In this document: positions 1-9,921 of the stretch, in pieces | Layout: every line of letters begins with the position of its first letter | Numbering within the stretch: position 1 is the stretch's first letter | DNA from: Oreohelix idahoensis | Taxonomy: Eukaryota > Mollusca > Gastropoda > Stylommatophora > Oreohelicidae | Assembly (NCBI GenBank): GCA_024509875.1 | Contig: JAMPIV010012224.1 | Span: 1 to 64,000, forward strand | DNA: 64,000 bases | Direction of reading: 5' to 3' | Translations under genes and position numbers: made by a program | The notes under the pieces: generated by a model | What the model was told of the DNA's origin: nothing | Seen by the model: the letters and a program-made list of their open reading frames with translations, nothing else | Databases searched by the model: none

Positions 1-178
1 TATTTGCGCCTTTCAGCCGACTTCAGCACGGCATTTTTGGGGACCAGGTTTGCCTTCCCTCTTCGATCCCTACTCTCTCAGCCAGACTGCAGTGATGCAT
101 CCTGTTTCTAGGACCACCACTTGGAGGTGGAGTAGGGTCTTGGTCAGCTCTGATTCGCTGACCCTGACGCAAGCAGTC
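1..178 (-). repeat. Dispersed repeat R1, copy 1 (cut by window edge)
   Basis: This block matches two more complete copies at 32234-32542 and 59987-60293. The match stops at about position 178, where the longer copies continue, so this copy lacks the sense 5' end and its 3' tail lies outside the window. In the full copies the sense strand ends in a GAA/GGAAGAA tail and is flanked by a TSD, so the family moves like a SINE or a short LINE tail. No tRNA-like promoter was recognised in it. Confidence 0.75.
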
Positions 179-539
179 CGATCGCCTTATACAATACACC
201 TGAGGGAGCAGTAAGTCTTATTTCTTTGTCTCGTAAGATATCCCCTGGGAACTACACTTAGTCTGAGATAAATCATTGTTATTCCTGACACTTAGACTAG
301 TTTTCTTTAGCAGAATACCTTGACAGCCATCAATTGATTTGTTGGTTTGTGTCTCATGCGTGTGACCTGCCCACATGTGCCGTGACCCAGTTCCCCCTCT
401 GGCTGGAGATCTTCTATGTTGCTGAGAATTCGCTGTTGTGGGAAAAAGAAAAAGCTGAATCCTTCAAAATTGACAGTGAAATGCAAAATTTAGAAGAAAA
501 ATAAGCTGACCTGAAGAAAAGTATGTGACCAATAGACAT

Positions 540-1126
540 TAGGAACATCATGAACAAAATAAAACAATGTCTGTGCTCTATAACGAACATCATGAATGAA
601 AGCCAACAAAGTCTGTGGTCTGTTACGAACATCATGAATGAAAGCCAACAATGTCTGTGCTCTTTAATGAACATCGTGAATGAAAACCAACAATGTCTGT
701 GATCTATAATGAACATAATGAATGAAATAAAACAATGTCTGTGATCATTAAGAATGTTATAATTGAAATAAAACACTGTGTGTTCTATAATGAACATCAT
801 GACTGTAAATAAAACAATGTCTGTGCTCTGTAATGAACATCATGAATAAAATAAAACAACGTCTGTGATCTATAATGACCATCATAAATGAAGGTCCACA
901 ATGTCTGTGCTCTATAATGAACATCATGAATGAAGGTCCACAATGTCTGTGCTCTATAATGAGCATCATGAACGAAATAAAACAACGTCTGGGATACATA
1001 AGAACATTATAACTGAAATAAAACACTGTCTGTGATCTATAATGAACATCATGATTGTAAATAAAAAACGTCTGTGATCTATAATGAACACTATATTTGA
1101 AATAAAACTACGTCTGTGATCTATAA
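540..1126. repeat. 42-bp minisatellite array, left block
   Basis: About fourteen degenerate units of a 42-bp motif of the type GTCTGTGATCTATAATGAAC followed by ATCATGAATGAAATAAAACAAT. Because 42 is divisible by three, the array gives long repetitive open frames on the minus strand with a 14-residue period. These are by-products of the repeat and not genes. The array lies in the MAP2K7 intron that follows exon 3. Confidence 0.9.
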
Positions 1127-1371
1127 AAGTTAGTTGCTTATCCTTTACAGGACGTGGCAATCAACCCAAGCTTTTATTGGCTGTTTGTGATTTTTCTAGG
1201 CAATTTTTTCATTCAGTAGTTTGCCATTGCTTTCTGAACAGTACGGCGCTTATACCATTGTTAAAAATCCACACAAAGCGATCTGCTACCAAACCGCCTG
1301 CAGCAGGTTTCGAACCTGGTATATCTGGATTATGAAACTGCGTTCATATCCATTAGGCCACAGACGCCGAC
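1127..1371 (-). mobile_element. tRNA-derived SINE inserted in the minisatellite
   Basis: A 245-bp block interrupts the 42-bp array and is bounded on both sides by TGATCTATAA (1117-1126 and 1372-1381). This could be a TSD, although the same string belongs to the array unit. Read on the minus strand, it starts with a tRNA-like head: the A-box region GTGGCCTAATGGATA, as in an arginine tRNA, and an intact T-arm CAGGTTCGAAACCTG (about 1306-1320). The anticodon arm is degenerate, so it is not a functional tRNA. The body holds a GGCAAACTACTGAATG block. Confidence 0.7.
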
Positions 1372-1655
1372 TGATCTATAAGATCATTATAATTGAGATA
1401 AAATGTCTGTGATCTATAAGAACATTATATTTGAAATAAAACAACGTCTGTGATCTATAAGATTATTATAATTGAAATAAAACAACATCTGTGATCTATA
1501 ATGAACATTATAATTGAAATAAAAGAATGTATGTGATCTATATGAACACCAAGTAAAACAATGTCTGTGATCCATAATGAACATCATGAATGAAAGCTAA
1601 CAATGTCTGTGGTCTGTACTCAACATCATGAATGAAATAAAACAATGTAAATAAC
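1372..1655. repeat. 42-bp minisatellite array, right block
   Basis: This continues the same 42-bp array after the SINE interruption. Units here are more degenerate and some are shortened, for example around 1530-1560. The array fades out at about 1655 into unique AT-rich sequence up to exon 3 of the minus-strand gene. Confidence 0.85.
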
Positions 1656-1868
1656 ATCTGACCATGAAATGGAGGCAAATGCTACAGACTAATTAAAAAT
1701 ATTTTTTTTTTAAAGAAATAAAATGGTATCTCCTCGGGAAATATTTTTCTGATGTGTCTAAGAGGGGACAACTGATGAAAAATTAGAAAGCTATACAAGA
1801 AATGACTCAAAACTGATATGAATTTAAAGGATGGAAAGAGGAGAACAAACTGGCATATCAGAACTTAC

Positions 1869-1935
1869 TTGAGATCCAAATGTCAGAATTCCAGACTGCT
1901 TCATAATATCTTCTATTTTGTGGTCTATTTCTGCG
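1869..1935 (-). CDS. MAP2K7: MAP2K7 (MKK7) homolog, coding exon 3
   Basis: A 67-bp exon on the minus strand with acceptor AAATTTCAG and donor GTAAGTTC. Its first base completes the codon left open by exon 2 (AG+C, Ser); 22 codons follow and it ends in phase 0. The peptide starts AEIDHKIEDIMKQSGILTFG. This closely resembles the block just before the kinase domain of MKK7, the dual-specificity kinase that activates JNK in stress signalling (family knowledge). The next family residues (Arg-Tyr, then the glycine loop) would start exon 4, which is not in the window. The identity rests on this block, on the docking motif at the exon 1/2 junction and on the agreement of phase at both junctions. Confidence 0.85.
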
Positions 1936-2040
1936 CTGAAATTTTGGTTACAAAATTATTTAATGATATTCATAAAAATTACAGACTTTTCCCACAGTCA
2001 TTCTTACTGTTCAGCATTTTAAAGAAATGTCTATCATTCT

Positions 2041-2088
2041 AACCTCTACACCTCACGGTAGAAGGGGAACGACTAAGTAAGTAAGTAA
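2041..2088 (+). mobile_element. LINE-A minimal 3'-end insertion (48 bp)
   Basis: Only the last codons, stop and (TAAG)n tail of LINE-A are present, identical to the end of the full copy at 6472-6520. It is flanked by a perfect 12-bp duplication GTCTATCATTCT (2029-2040 and 2089-2100). This is the product of target-primed reverse transcription that stopped almost at once. Confidence 0.9.
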
Positions 2089-2154
2089 GTCTATCATTCT
2101 GTCCTACTCACTACCAGTCCTTTTTTCATGCCTAGATAAACAAAATAAAAGGTC

Positions 2155-2392
2155 AAAAAGTAAAGGTTGTCCCATAGCAGATACTTCTGCAGAAGAGTGA
2201 AGGGTTAGAGACCATAATACTAGGTCTTAGTTTTATGAGGTTGGTGACCCATTCCTTCCTTGTCTTCCCTAATTCAATAGCAGAGTCAGTTATCCAGTTA
2301 CAGCAGGGTAGACTGCAGTTTAAGATATCACCAGGTTTCAAACCCAGTAACTTTGCCTTCAGAAGCAAGTGCTCTAACCATATTGCCCAATC
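2155..2392 (-). mobile_element. tRNA-derived SINE (ends approximate)
   Basis: On the minus strand the block begins with an A-box-like GGGCAATATGGTTAGAGCA and a B-box-like GGGTTTGAAACCTGG (about 2326-2384), spaced as in a tRNA gene. The T-arm is imperfect, so this is a relic. The body runs to about 2155. No TSD was identified, and the ends are estimates. Confidence 0.5.
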
Positions 2393-2469
2393 GATGCTCT
2401 AGATATAGGTACAGCTCACACAAAAAATAATACAGTAATAATAAAAATTGGTATGGAGTCAGTTTTACA

Positions 2470-2596
2470 ACTGAACAATTTGGAGAATATCATCATTATC
2501 ACCTTCAATCATAAGCTTTCAACAAACTTATGCCAAGTTCTCCTGTCATCAGCTCAAAGTCTTCCTGTGTCTTCTTTATCCCTTGCATTTCTGTAC
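2470..2596 (-). mobile_element. LINE-B 3'-end fragment
   Basis: The minus strand resembles the last 120 bp of LINE-B (compare 25340-25460): the encoded stretch around ELTWHKFV-type residues and the GGCCTATGCTCC-type terminus in degraded form. It runs directly into the 30-bp tandem repeat that follows. Confidence 0.5.
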
Positions 2597-2692
2597 CTGA
2601 CAAACAGATCCCTTTCATTTCTGTATCTGACAAACAGATCCCTTTCATTTCTGTATCTGACAAACAGATCCCTTTCATTTCTGTATCTGACA
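2597..2692. repeat. 30-bp tandem repeat, about 3.2 units
   Basis: The unit CTGACAAACAGATCCCTTTC plus ATTTCTGTAT is repeated almost perfectly. Related single units (TGACAGACAGATCCTTTCAT) occur at 7505-7575. The array is young compared with the LINE-B fragment next to it. Confidence 0.85.
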
Positions 2693-2967
2693 ATATAAAG
2701 CCATATTCAAGTCCAAATGGGACAGAGAGCACCCAGGTCACATAAAATATGATGCCTATTACCAGGTATCTAGGTGAGACCAGTGTTGAGGATTGTTGCA
2801 TGGTCAGCGAGCATTTTGGGTTTGCCCCGATTCAGATGATCGCACTATGTAACACTCCTGCGGTATAGAATGAAATAGTTCGCGTGTGGCGAGGCATGAT
2901 GCGTTAGACTTAGTTACGAACAGTCTTCTGTTTGGCCTTCGAGCCTTATGGCCGTGTTTCAAATGTG

Positions 2968-3022
2968 TGGCATGGCCACTTATCCAAAGTGTTTCAAATG
3001 TGTGGCATGGCCACTTATCCAA
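2968..3022. repeat. Short tandem duplication
   Basis: GTGTGGCATGGCCACTTATC within a unit of about 30 bp occurs twice in a row. The surrounding 2700-3180 stretch shows no recognisable gene or element. Confidence 0.7.
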
Positions 3023-3182
3023 GTGTATAACCGTCTGTGTTCGGGCTTTTAAGCCGATATAATAATATGTGGATAAAGACTGGAGAGTCTTGTGTATAGC
3101 CTTCGGGTATAGAACAGTGTTCTACAACTGTGTGGTATAACCACTAATGAATATTTAAGGCTGTTTTTAAGGCTGCTAGACC

Positions 3183-3290
3183 TCACTTGCACTTCTGAAT
3201 GATTTGCTCAACATAGAACTTGTATGATAGTCTGCGATCAAACATTACTCCAAGATATTTAACCATTGAGATAATGCTGGTAAAGCAATA
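3183..3290 (-). pseudogene. LINE reverse transcriptase fragment (Jockey/I type)
   Basis: The minus-strand peptide contains VKYLGVMFDRRLSYKFYVEQ. This is the thumb-side motif (KYLG-x-FD-x-x-L) that follows the catalytic YADD box in Jockey- and I-type LINE reverse transcriptases. Only about 35 residues remain. It is cut off just upstream of the LINE-A insertion. Confidence 0.6.
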
Positions 3291-3347
3291 AATAAATAAT
3301 GTGTAAGGACCATTGAGTCCAGTGTTATGTAAGTTGGAATCATTAGT

Positions 3348-6300
3348 AACTCCGCCTATGCCGGTCCCAAGCCCGGATGAAAAAGGAGGAGGGCGGCCTG
3401 CATGGAGGCCGTAAGGAGGCAGCCCCTCCACCATGCAAAGGCACAACAGGCCAATCACCTGTTTGCTTTAAATCATGATTACGCGAACTACAAGAGAGAA
3501 AACCGGACTGATTCTAAAGGCGACGAACTGGAACGGACTACGGACTACGACTTATGGAACTTGGAACACAAGAAGTATAAATGGGAAGGAAGAGGAGCTG
3601 GTGGAAGAGATGAGGAAAGCAAAACTAGAAATCCTGGCTATAACGGAAACGAAGAAAAAAGGACAAGGAGTCATGGATCTCGATGGCAACACGTTGCTCT
3701 ACAGTGGTGTACCCATATCTGAAAGAGCTAAAGGGGGCGTGGGTTGCATTGTGGCCCAAAATCAAAAAGATAGTATCAAGGGATGGAACTTTGTCTCGGA
3801 GCGCATTATGGTTGTAAAACTAAAAAGAAGGAGAAACCATAGTCAACCTGGTCATAGTGTATGGGCCAAATGAGGATGAGAGAGCAGAGGTCAAGGAGGA
3901 ATTCTTCGAGCTGCTTCAAAGGACAGTGGATGACTGCCTAGATGAAGTTATTATGCTCGGAGATTTTAATGCCAGAGTTGGAAATGACCATGCTAGATGG
4001 GGTGGAGTTATCGGAAGATATGGAGAAGATACTCTCAATGACAATGGAAAGCGACTCCTTAGATTCTGCAGTGAGCAGAATCTGATCATTACAAACACAA
4101 AGTTCCCCCATAAGCGCATACACGCATACACTAGATGTGAACCAACCAAGAATGAGAAGTCAGTGATCGACTATGCCATTGTTCGGAGAAGCTCATTCAG
4201 ATATGTCCGAGATGCAAGAGTCTGGAGGGGGCCAGAGATTGGAAGTGATCACTACCTGCTAACAATCAAACGAACAACCGAAAGAGTTGCTCAGCCTAGG
4301 AACTGCCCAACATCACGCAAGAAACCAAGTAAACGAGCAGGAGAAATGAGCATTAGGACCTACAAGCTGAGAGAGCCAGAAATTAAGACCAGATATCAGG
4401 GGCTTATTGCTACAGCAGTGAGCAACACAGAAGAACGACCTGATGACTTGGAAACCCTCTGGAATAAATTCAAGGATATCATAAAGACAGCTGCTGCAGA
4501 AGCATGCGGTGAAGTCCGACTTGGGAACCAGAGAAAGAGGACACCTTGGTGGACAGAGGAAGTCAAAGAGAAAATAAGAGAGAAGAAAATGGCATGGAAA
4601 CAATACTTAGGAGCTAAAAAACACAACAGGACAAATGGAAAAATATAGAGAATATGTGACACTCAGAACAGAAGCAAAGAACAAAGTGCTAGCAGCAAAA
4701 CAGAAGTCCTGGGAAGAATTTGGAGAAAAGCTAGAAAAAGATGCACAAGAAAACCAGAAATTGTTCTATAAGACCCTAAAGAACATGAGGAAAGAAAAAC
4801 AATGCCCTCTCAAATTTATAAAGGACAAGCAAGGCAAATTGCTTACTGCCCCGAAGGAAGTAATGGAAAGATGGAAAGAATATTTCTCAGAACTCCTGGA
4901 TGGTGAGCATGGTGAAGCATCAGAAATGATAACCACTAGCACAGAAGAGAAAACCAATGATGGTGAAGATCACATAAAGATGGAAGAACTGAGGGCAGCA
5001 CTAGAGAAAATCAAGATGGGCAAAGCAGCAGGGCATGATGGTATAACACCAGAAATGGCTAAGTACATGGGAGCATCAGGCGACCTATTACTCTTAAAGG
5101 TCCTACAGGCAGCATGGTGCAACAAGACCATACCAAAGGATTGGGAGATTGCCATCATAACACCAATTTTCAAAAAGGGTGACAATCGACAATGTGGAAA
5201 CCATAGAGGCATATCCCTTCTCAGTGTCCCTAGTAAAATCTACTCTAGAATCCCGGAGCAGAGACTCCGACGCCTAGCTAAGCCACAATTGGATGAGGTC
5301 CAGTGCGGATTCCGAGCAAACCGAAGTACTCAAGACCTAGTTTTTACACTCAGACAGCTGAGTGAAAAGGCCCTTGAGTATAAGAGTGAGATCCATCTTT
5401 GTTCCATAGATCTGGAAAAAGCGTTTGACATGGTCCCCTGGAGCAAACTTTGGGACTGTTTGGCAAGGAAGAACATTCCAGCACCTCTGATTCATGCTAT
5501 ACAGAGCTTCTACAAGTCTTGCAGAAATTATGTGAGGACAGCAAACCATAAGTCAGAAGAGATCAGGACCACCACTGGTGTAAGACAAGGTGATATCCTA
5601 TCACCTTACCTCTTCATACTCCTTATGGACGATGTCATCAAGGCATGTAAGGAGAGAACAAGAAAAGTATTCAGTGGGGTACTGGAAGATGAGACAGGTC
5701 TATATTTCGGAGCTGGCATTTGCTGATGATGTTGCCCTGATTGCTAAATCAGAGGCACATCTCCAATCCAACCTGCAAGTCTGGAAGGAAGAGCTGGAGA
5801 AGAGAGGGATGGTCATAAGCAGCTCTAAAACAAAATCCATGGTGATATCACGAGAAGAAAGAAAACATCAGATTAAGTTGGGAGAACAGGTCCTGGAGCA
5901 GGTCGACACTTTAAATATCTCGGAGCTATTATAGACCGAAAGGGAGGCATCAAAGAAGAGTTGGCCACTCGAAAAGCAGCGGCTGGGAGACTTTTTCAGG
6001 CCATAAATCGTGGATTCCTCAGCAAGAAAGAGGTTGGTAAGAAAACGAAGATGGCTGTATACCGCTCCACCTATGTCCCAGTCTTGACATATGGATGCGA
6101 GTCGTGGGCAATGACTACAACCCACAAAAGCCAGATCCAAACCTCAGAAATGAGGTATCTGAGGAAAGTGGTTGAAGTAACAAGAAGAGACATGGTCCGC
6201 AACCAGACGATCCGTCAAGACCTAAAATCCCATCCGCTGCAGACCCAAATAGAACAGTCCCAACTAAGATGGTTTGGCCATGTCTGCAGAATGGGAGAAG

Positions 6301-6520
6301 ATCGGCTACCACGACAAGCATGGGAAACAAAGAGCCAGGAATCCAGACCTCCAGGACGACCCAGAGTCCGCTGGGAGGACAACATTAGACAATCTTTGAA
6401 GGACCGAGGACTAGAATGGAACCAGGCCAGGAAGAAGACAGCTGATAGAATGGTCTGGCGCTCTCTCTTCCAAACCTCTACACCTCACGGTAGAAGGGGA
6501 ACGACTAAGTAAGTAAGTAA
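3348..6520 (+). mobile_element. LINE-A copy 1: full-length RTE-type LINE
   Basis: About 3.17 kb from a 5' end AACTCCGCC to a (TAAG)n tail, flanked by GGAATCATTAGT (3336-3347 and 6521-6532, with three further matching bases). The 5' end is confirmed by copy 2, which starts with the same bases at 33885 on the minus strand. The single EN-RT reading frame, very short 3' UTR, simple-repeat tail and 3.2-kb length fit the RTE clade. Further copies or fragments lie at 2041, 19500, 22708-33885 (split), 53091, 54681 and 57941. Confidence 0.93.
3475..6512 (+). pseudogene. LINE-A endonuclease-reverse transcriptase, frameshifted
   Basis: The protein would nick target DNA and copy its own RNA into the nick. 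The APE-type endonuclease spans about 3540-4270: a TWNTRS motif near the start, MLGDFNARVGND near 3952 and GSDHYLL near 4243. The reverse transcriptase spans about 4980-5900: QCGFRANRST, the SIDLEKAFD box near 5404, GVRQGDILSPYLF near 5577 and the catalytic LAFADDVALIA at 5714-5746. The C-terminal WFGHVCRMGEDRLPRQAW region lies near 6270. The frame changes four times, near 3825, 4630, 5665 and 5905, each consistent with a single-base indel when compared with the other copies. It is therefore a dead copy, although no large part is missing. Identification is firm; the exact indel positions are approximate. Confidence 0.9.
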
Positions 6521-6535
6521 GGAATCATTAGTAAC

Positions 6536-7204
6536 CGCAATAATTATTAGGCGCGAAAGTTGGGAAACACGAGCGCAGATATAATGTGTAAATGGCTGAT
6601 AGAGCCAGGCTATGAATGCCAAAAGTGAATGAATATTATAGACAGAGTTTCCGATGTGTGGATTACTCCTTCATGTCACTAGTATCAGAAATATAATAAT
6701 TATGCCAAAAACTTGGTAAAGTAAAATAGAGTTGGTCAAGGACATAAACGATATATTTAAAACCAATGGTTACCTGACAGACATGTAATGTCTAAGAAGA
6801 TACTAACTCTAAACTATGATAGTCAGTGTTTTCAATGTGGAATGTATTATTGTCAAGATGATATTATGATCGATGAATTGTTATTAAATGTTGAGTCATC
6901 AGAAAAGACTTGTTCACTGAAGTATTCCACAAGTTTCAATTATGTTACCTTGACGATTGACGGTTAACCTTCAAGGTTGGTTCAAGTATACAACACTATG
7001 TCAAGCTACTAATAATTGAAGTAATAAAACACTAACCGACAATAGGTATACACAAAGTTTAATGAAGAAACACTGATACTAAATTATAAAATTGATAAAG
7101 ATAAACCAAATGTTGCAGCAGAAAAATACTCCGTGATACAGAACAGATGAATATAGAATACACGAATTGAAATATAATATAAGCCCAATTATTGAAGCCT
7201 GAAA
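6536..7204. other. No recognisable feature
   Basis: AT-rich intronic sequence between the LINE-A insertion and the next LINE fragment. No ORF of note, repeat unit or terminal motif was recognised here. Confidence 0.6.
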
Positions 7205-7495
7205 GTCTGTAACCACCAGGTCATCATTTTCCACTTACGTGCTGGTCACAACAGGTTGAGGTACCATCTATATCATAAGTACAGGATTGGTCCAACAGAT
7301 CTTTGCTCCTGTGGCACCAGCACCATGACAACCGAACATCTGCTCCAGTCCTGCCCAACTTACAGCAGTGAATGGAGTGGCATATGACAACAACCCACTT
7401 CTTTCAACAAAAAACTGTATGGAGATGTCAGGAACCTTCAGCTGACTACTGCCTTTATTAGACTTTATGTGGAAATCTGAGGCCGAAAGAAGAAG
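7205..7495 (+). pseudogene. I-group LINE 3' end (post-RNase H zinc-finger region)
   Basis: The plus strand encodes a degraded VIIFHLRAGHNRLRYHLY segment followed by a CSCGTSTMTTEHLLQSCPTY cysteine-histidine motif. This is the C-terminal region of LINEs that carry an RNase H domain (Jockey/I group). A stop interrupts the frame near 7390. It ends in GCCGAAAGAAGAAGTA, a short GAA-type tail. Similar ends are at 44836-45048 and 55985-56225 on the minus strand. Confidence 0.7.
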
Positions 7496-7618
7496 TAGTA
7501 TCTGACCGACTGATCGCTGTCATTTCTGTATGTGACAGACAGATCCTTTCATTTATGTGACAACAGATCCTTTTCGATGCTTTGCTCAACCACGGTTTTC
7601 AATTAACACCCATTTTCA

Positions 7619-8113
7619 TGATACGACCACTTCGCTCACTCATACGACACTTTTTCTACATAATACTTTTCAAAACCGCGTCGGCGCTGAGTCACGCGCA
7701 TCACGGTCAATTAGCTCTGCTATTTTGTGATCAAAAATGTATTTCCAAAGTGATTTCGCTATTTTTATATTTTATTGTTACAAGAAGTACATCAGAATCT
7801 CCAGCCAGGAAGTACTTTGAAGAATGGACTGCCGATCTAGAAGACATGACCTCTCCTTCAGACTTCCTTCAATAATTTAGCATTCGAAGCTACCAACAGA
7901 AGAATACTACGGTTATAAAAGATAAATAAAAAACTGTTTTGACATTGTTTGTTTAAATTCTAAGTTGATTAGTTAGGTTTGTAATGTACATATATGACCA
8001 TTCCAGTACTGTACTTGCTTCATCAGTGAAAAAAGGCCATGTTTCGCTTTACGTCGATTTTCACTTTAAGACAGTGGCCTGGAACCTAACGTGTCGTATG
8101 AGTGAGGTATGCC
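7619..8113 (+). mobile_element. Tigger/pogo-type DNA transposon remnant
   Basis: The right end, read inward on the minus strand, begins CAGGCATACCTCACTCATAC. Its first twelve bases are those of known Tigger inverted termini (established knowledge), and the element abuts TA. The inverted partner TCACTCATACGACAC lies near 7637, so both ends remain but most of the transposase is deleted. Between them a plus-strand frame ends in an acidic segment (YFEEWTADLEDM) and a stop at 7873-7875, which could be the transposase C-terminus. The left boundary is approximate. Confidence 0.7.
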
Positions 8114-8204
8114 TGTATTTTTGAATTTTTATGAAATTATAGGAAATAGAATCTCAACTTTTCTGTGACTTTGTTTTAATCAATCTATCAATACCATTTA
8201 GTAT

Positions 8205-8288
8205 CAATACCAAGGAGTATAGGCCTTCATTAAACACCTGTCAAGTCCTCCTGTCGTGTGCTACCAGCTCAAGTTCTTTCCATGTCTT
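8205..8288 (-). mobile_element. LINE-B 3' fragment, left part (split by the Gypsy element)
   Basis: The minus strand matches the LINE-B 3' end (compare 25370-25460). The match stops at GTCTT (8284-8288) and resumes at the duplicated GTCTT (17100-17104) beyond the Gypsy element, so the retrotransposon landed in this older fragment. Confidence 0.75.
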
Positions 8289-9006
8289 TGTTGACTCCGT
8301 TTTATGGTTGAGTACAGTTTATACTGGTGAAGAGGTAGCTTAAAACGCGAATGGTTAAAATGAACGAATGTCAACAATATTCTTCAAACGAACTTCAACA
8401 AGTAGTGTTGAACTGGGTGAACTGGGCAAGTACTGGCAGTACATAAGTCGGTGATGACTGTACATAGATTTTATTCAACATGACACATACGGAGTGGACA
8501 AGACTAACATCGTCACAGGCGCAAAGATCATACATCAGCATAATGGTAATTACTTTTAAAGTTCCTGAAGATTCTCTACCAATAAAGTCCTCTGACTCAA
8601 GTGACTAAGGATCACAAAACTGTTACCGTATAATATTCTTCTCATTCAAGTCCATTGACCTTCCTTCAAGGACGTCTATCATGGTAACGTATTCATACTC
8701 CAGGATAAAATCTTCCATATCATACTTCACAATCCCATACGTTCTCCAAAACATAACGTTAGATAGCATATAGTTTCAAACAAAGTCATACACGATAATA
8801 CGAACAGGTTATCCCGTACATTTAAGATGCAGCGTCAAAACATGACGATCAACAAATTCCCAAACTGTTACCCGTGCGTCCAAAACTCACACAGCGACGT
8901 ACACGTGAATCAATCGAAACGCACAAAATAATAAAATATATAAAGACTGGTGCGGTACAGGTGAGGACCGAAAGACTACCCCCTTAGGTAATAAATGTAC
9001 GTAACA
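8289..9006 (-). repeat. 3' LTR of the Gypsy element (718 bp)
   Basis: It matches the LTR at 15998-17099 along most of its length, including a shared TATATAAA-type AT-rich stretch near 8935-8945 that may hold promoter elements. It lacks about 390 bp present in the other LTR: after CGAACAGGTT it has only a short different segment before rejoining. Confidence 0.9.
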
Positions 9007-9032
9007 GCTCCCTTATCACCTCCCCTTAAAAA
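9007..9032 (-). promoter_or_regulatory. Polypurine tract of the Gypsy element
   Basis: On the sense strand, AAGGGGAGGTGATAAGGGAG sits directly before the 3' LTR. That is the position and composition expected of the primer for plus-strand DNA synthesis. Confidence 0.8.
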
Positions 9033-9921
9033 AATTAATTCTATTAATTTTTTTTGAACTTAATACCCGAGAGAGGTGAGTCAAAACTACCACAAGATAT
9101 GAAATGCATAAAGTTATATCATATTAAGAAAAGAATATTAAACGAAATCAATATAACTAAATGATAGTATGCATTAAAGCACACATCCACAATCGACCTA
9201 CTTTGGAACGATGTGGTAATATTCGAAGTAAAAACAAGTTTGAAAATGAAAAATGAAAAAAAACCATTAAAAAAAAGATGATAATAAAATTCAACTAAGT
9301 TTTCAACAAAATTTGAAACATATGATTTCAAAAATGAAAATGAACAGCAACACTGATCATGATCAATGACAAGAGAATCAATGAAACAGAAAAATTGAAA
9401 ATACAATGTGCAAAAATGAAGCAATGCAAAATTAAACACTTTAAGAATCAACACACTTAATGTTTTCTAACACTAGTACGGTTGACTAGTGATCTAACAG
9501 TGAGATATCATAACTAAGACCCGTGAATGCAGGTGTTACGTGACAACTAAGAAAGTTAGTATGTGTGTGATCCATAATCAATTAAATAGATTAAATTGAA
9601 TTAATCTAATTTATATATTCCTTAATTACTAAGAAATAACCAGTTACTAATATATTCTAAATAATTACAATATCACTATCAATATGTCAATGTTCAGTTT
9701 CGACTAGTTAGTAATCGACGAGACAATGCTCTCAATGTTCCATACACGATAAAATATTTGCTCAAACACGATATGTAGTGTAATATGTTCCATAGGAATA
9801 ACAAATGTATATTTGTCGCTCTTAACAATGTTACCATACTAATAAAAAATGTTACTATAGTATCAATGTTCACGTAGTAATAAAATGTTACCATAGTATC
9901 AATAACAATGTACAAAGTTAT
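9033..9921 (-). other. Gypsy 3' non-coding region
   Basis: About 0.9 kb of very AT-rich sequence between the end of the RNase H frame and the polypurine tract. No env-like reading frame is visible. A short repeated motif (CCATAGTATCAATG-like) occurs near 9850-9905. Confidence 0.7.

Noticed and set aside
414..1160. Several overlapping minus-strand frames of His/Phe/Met-rich repeats
   Set aside because: They follow from the 42-bp minisatellite, whose period is a multiple of three; no gene features.
1283..1369. Arginine-tRNA-like sequence as a tRNA gene
   Set aside because: Only the A-box region and T-arm are intact; anticodon arm and acceptor stem do not pair. Treated as the head of a SINE.
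2453..2801. Frames with a repeated ten-residue unit on both strands
   Set aside because: They result from the 30-bp tandem repeat at 2597-2692.
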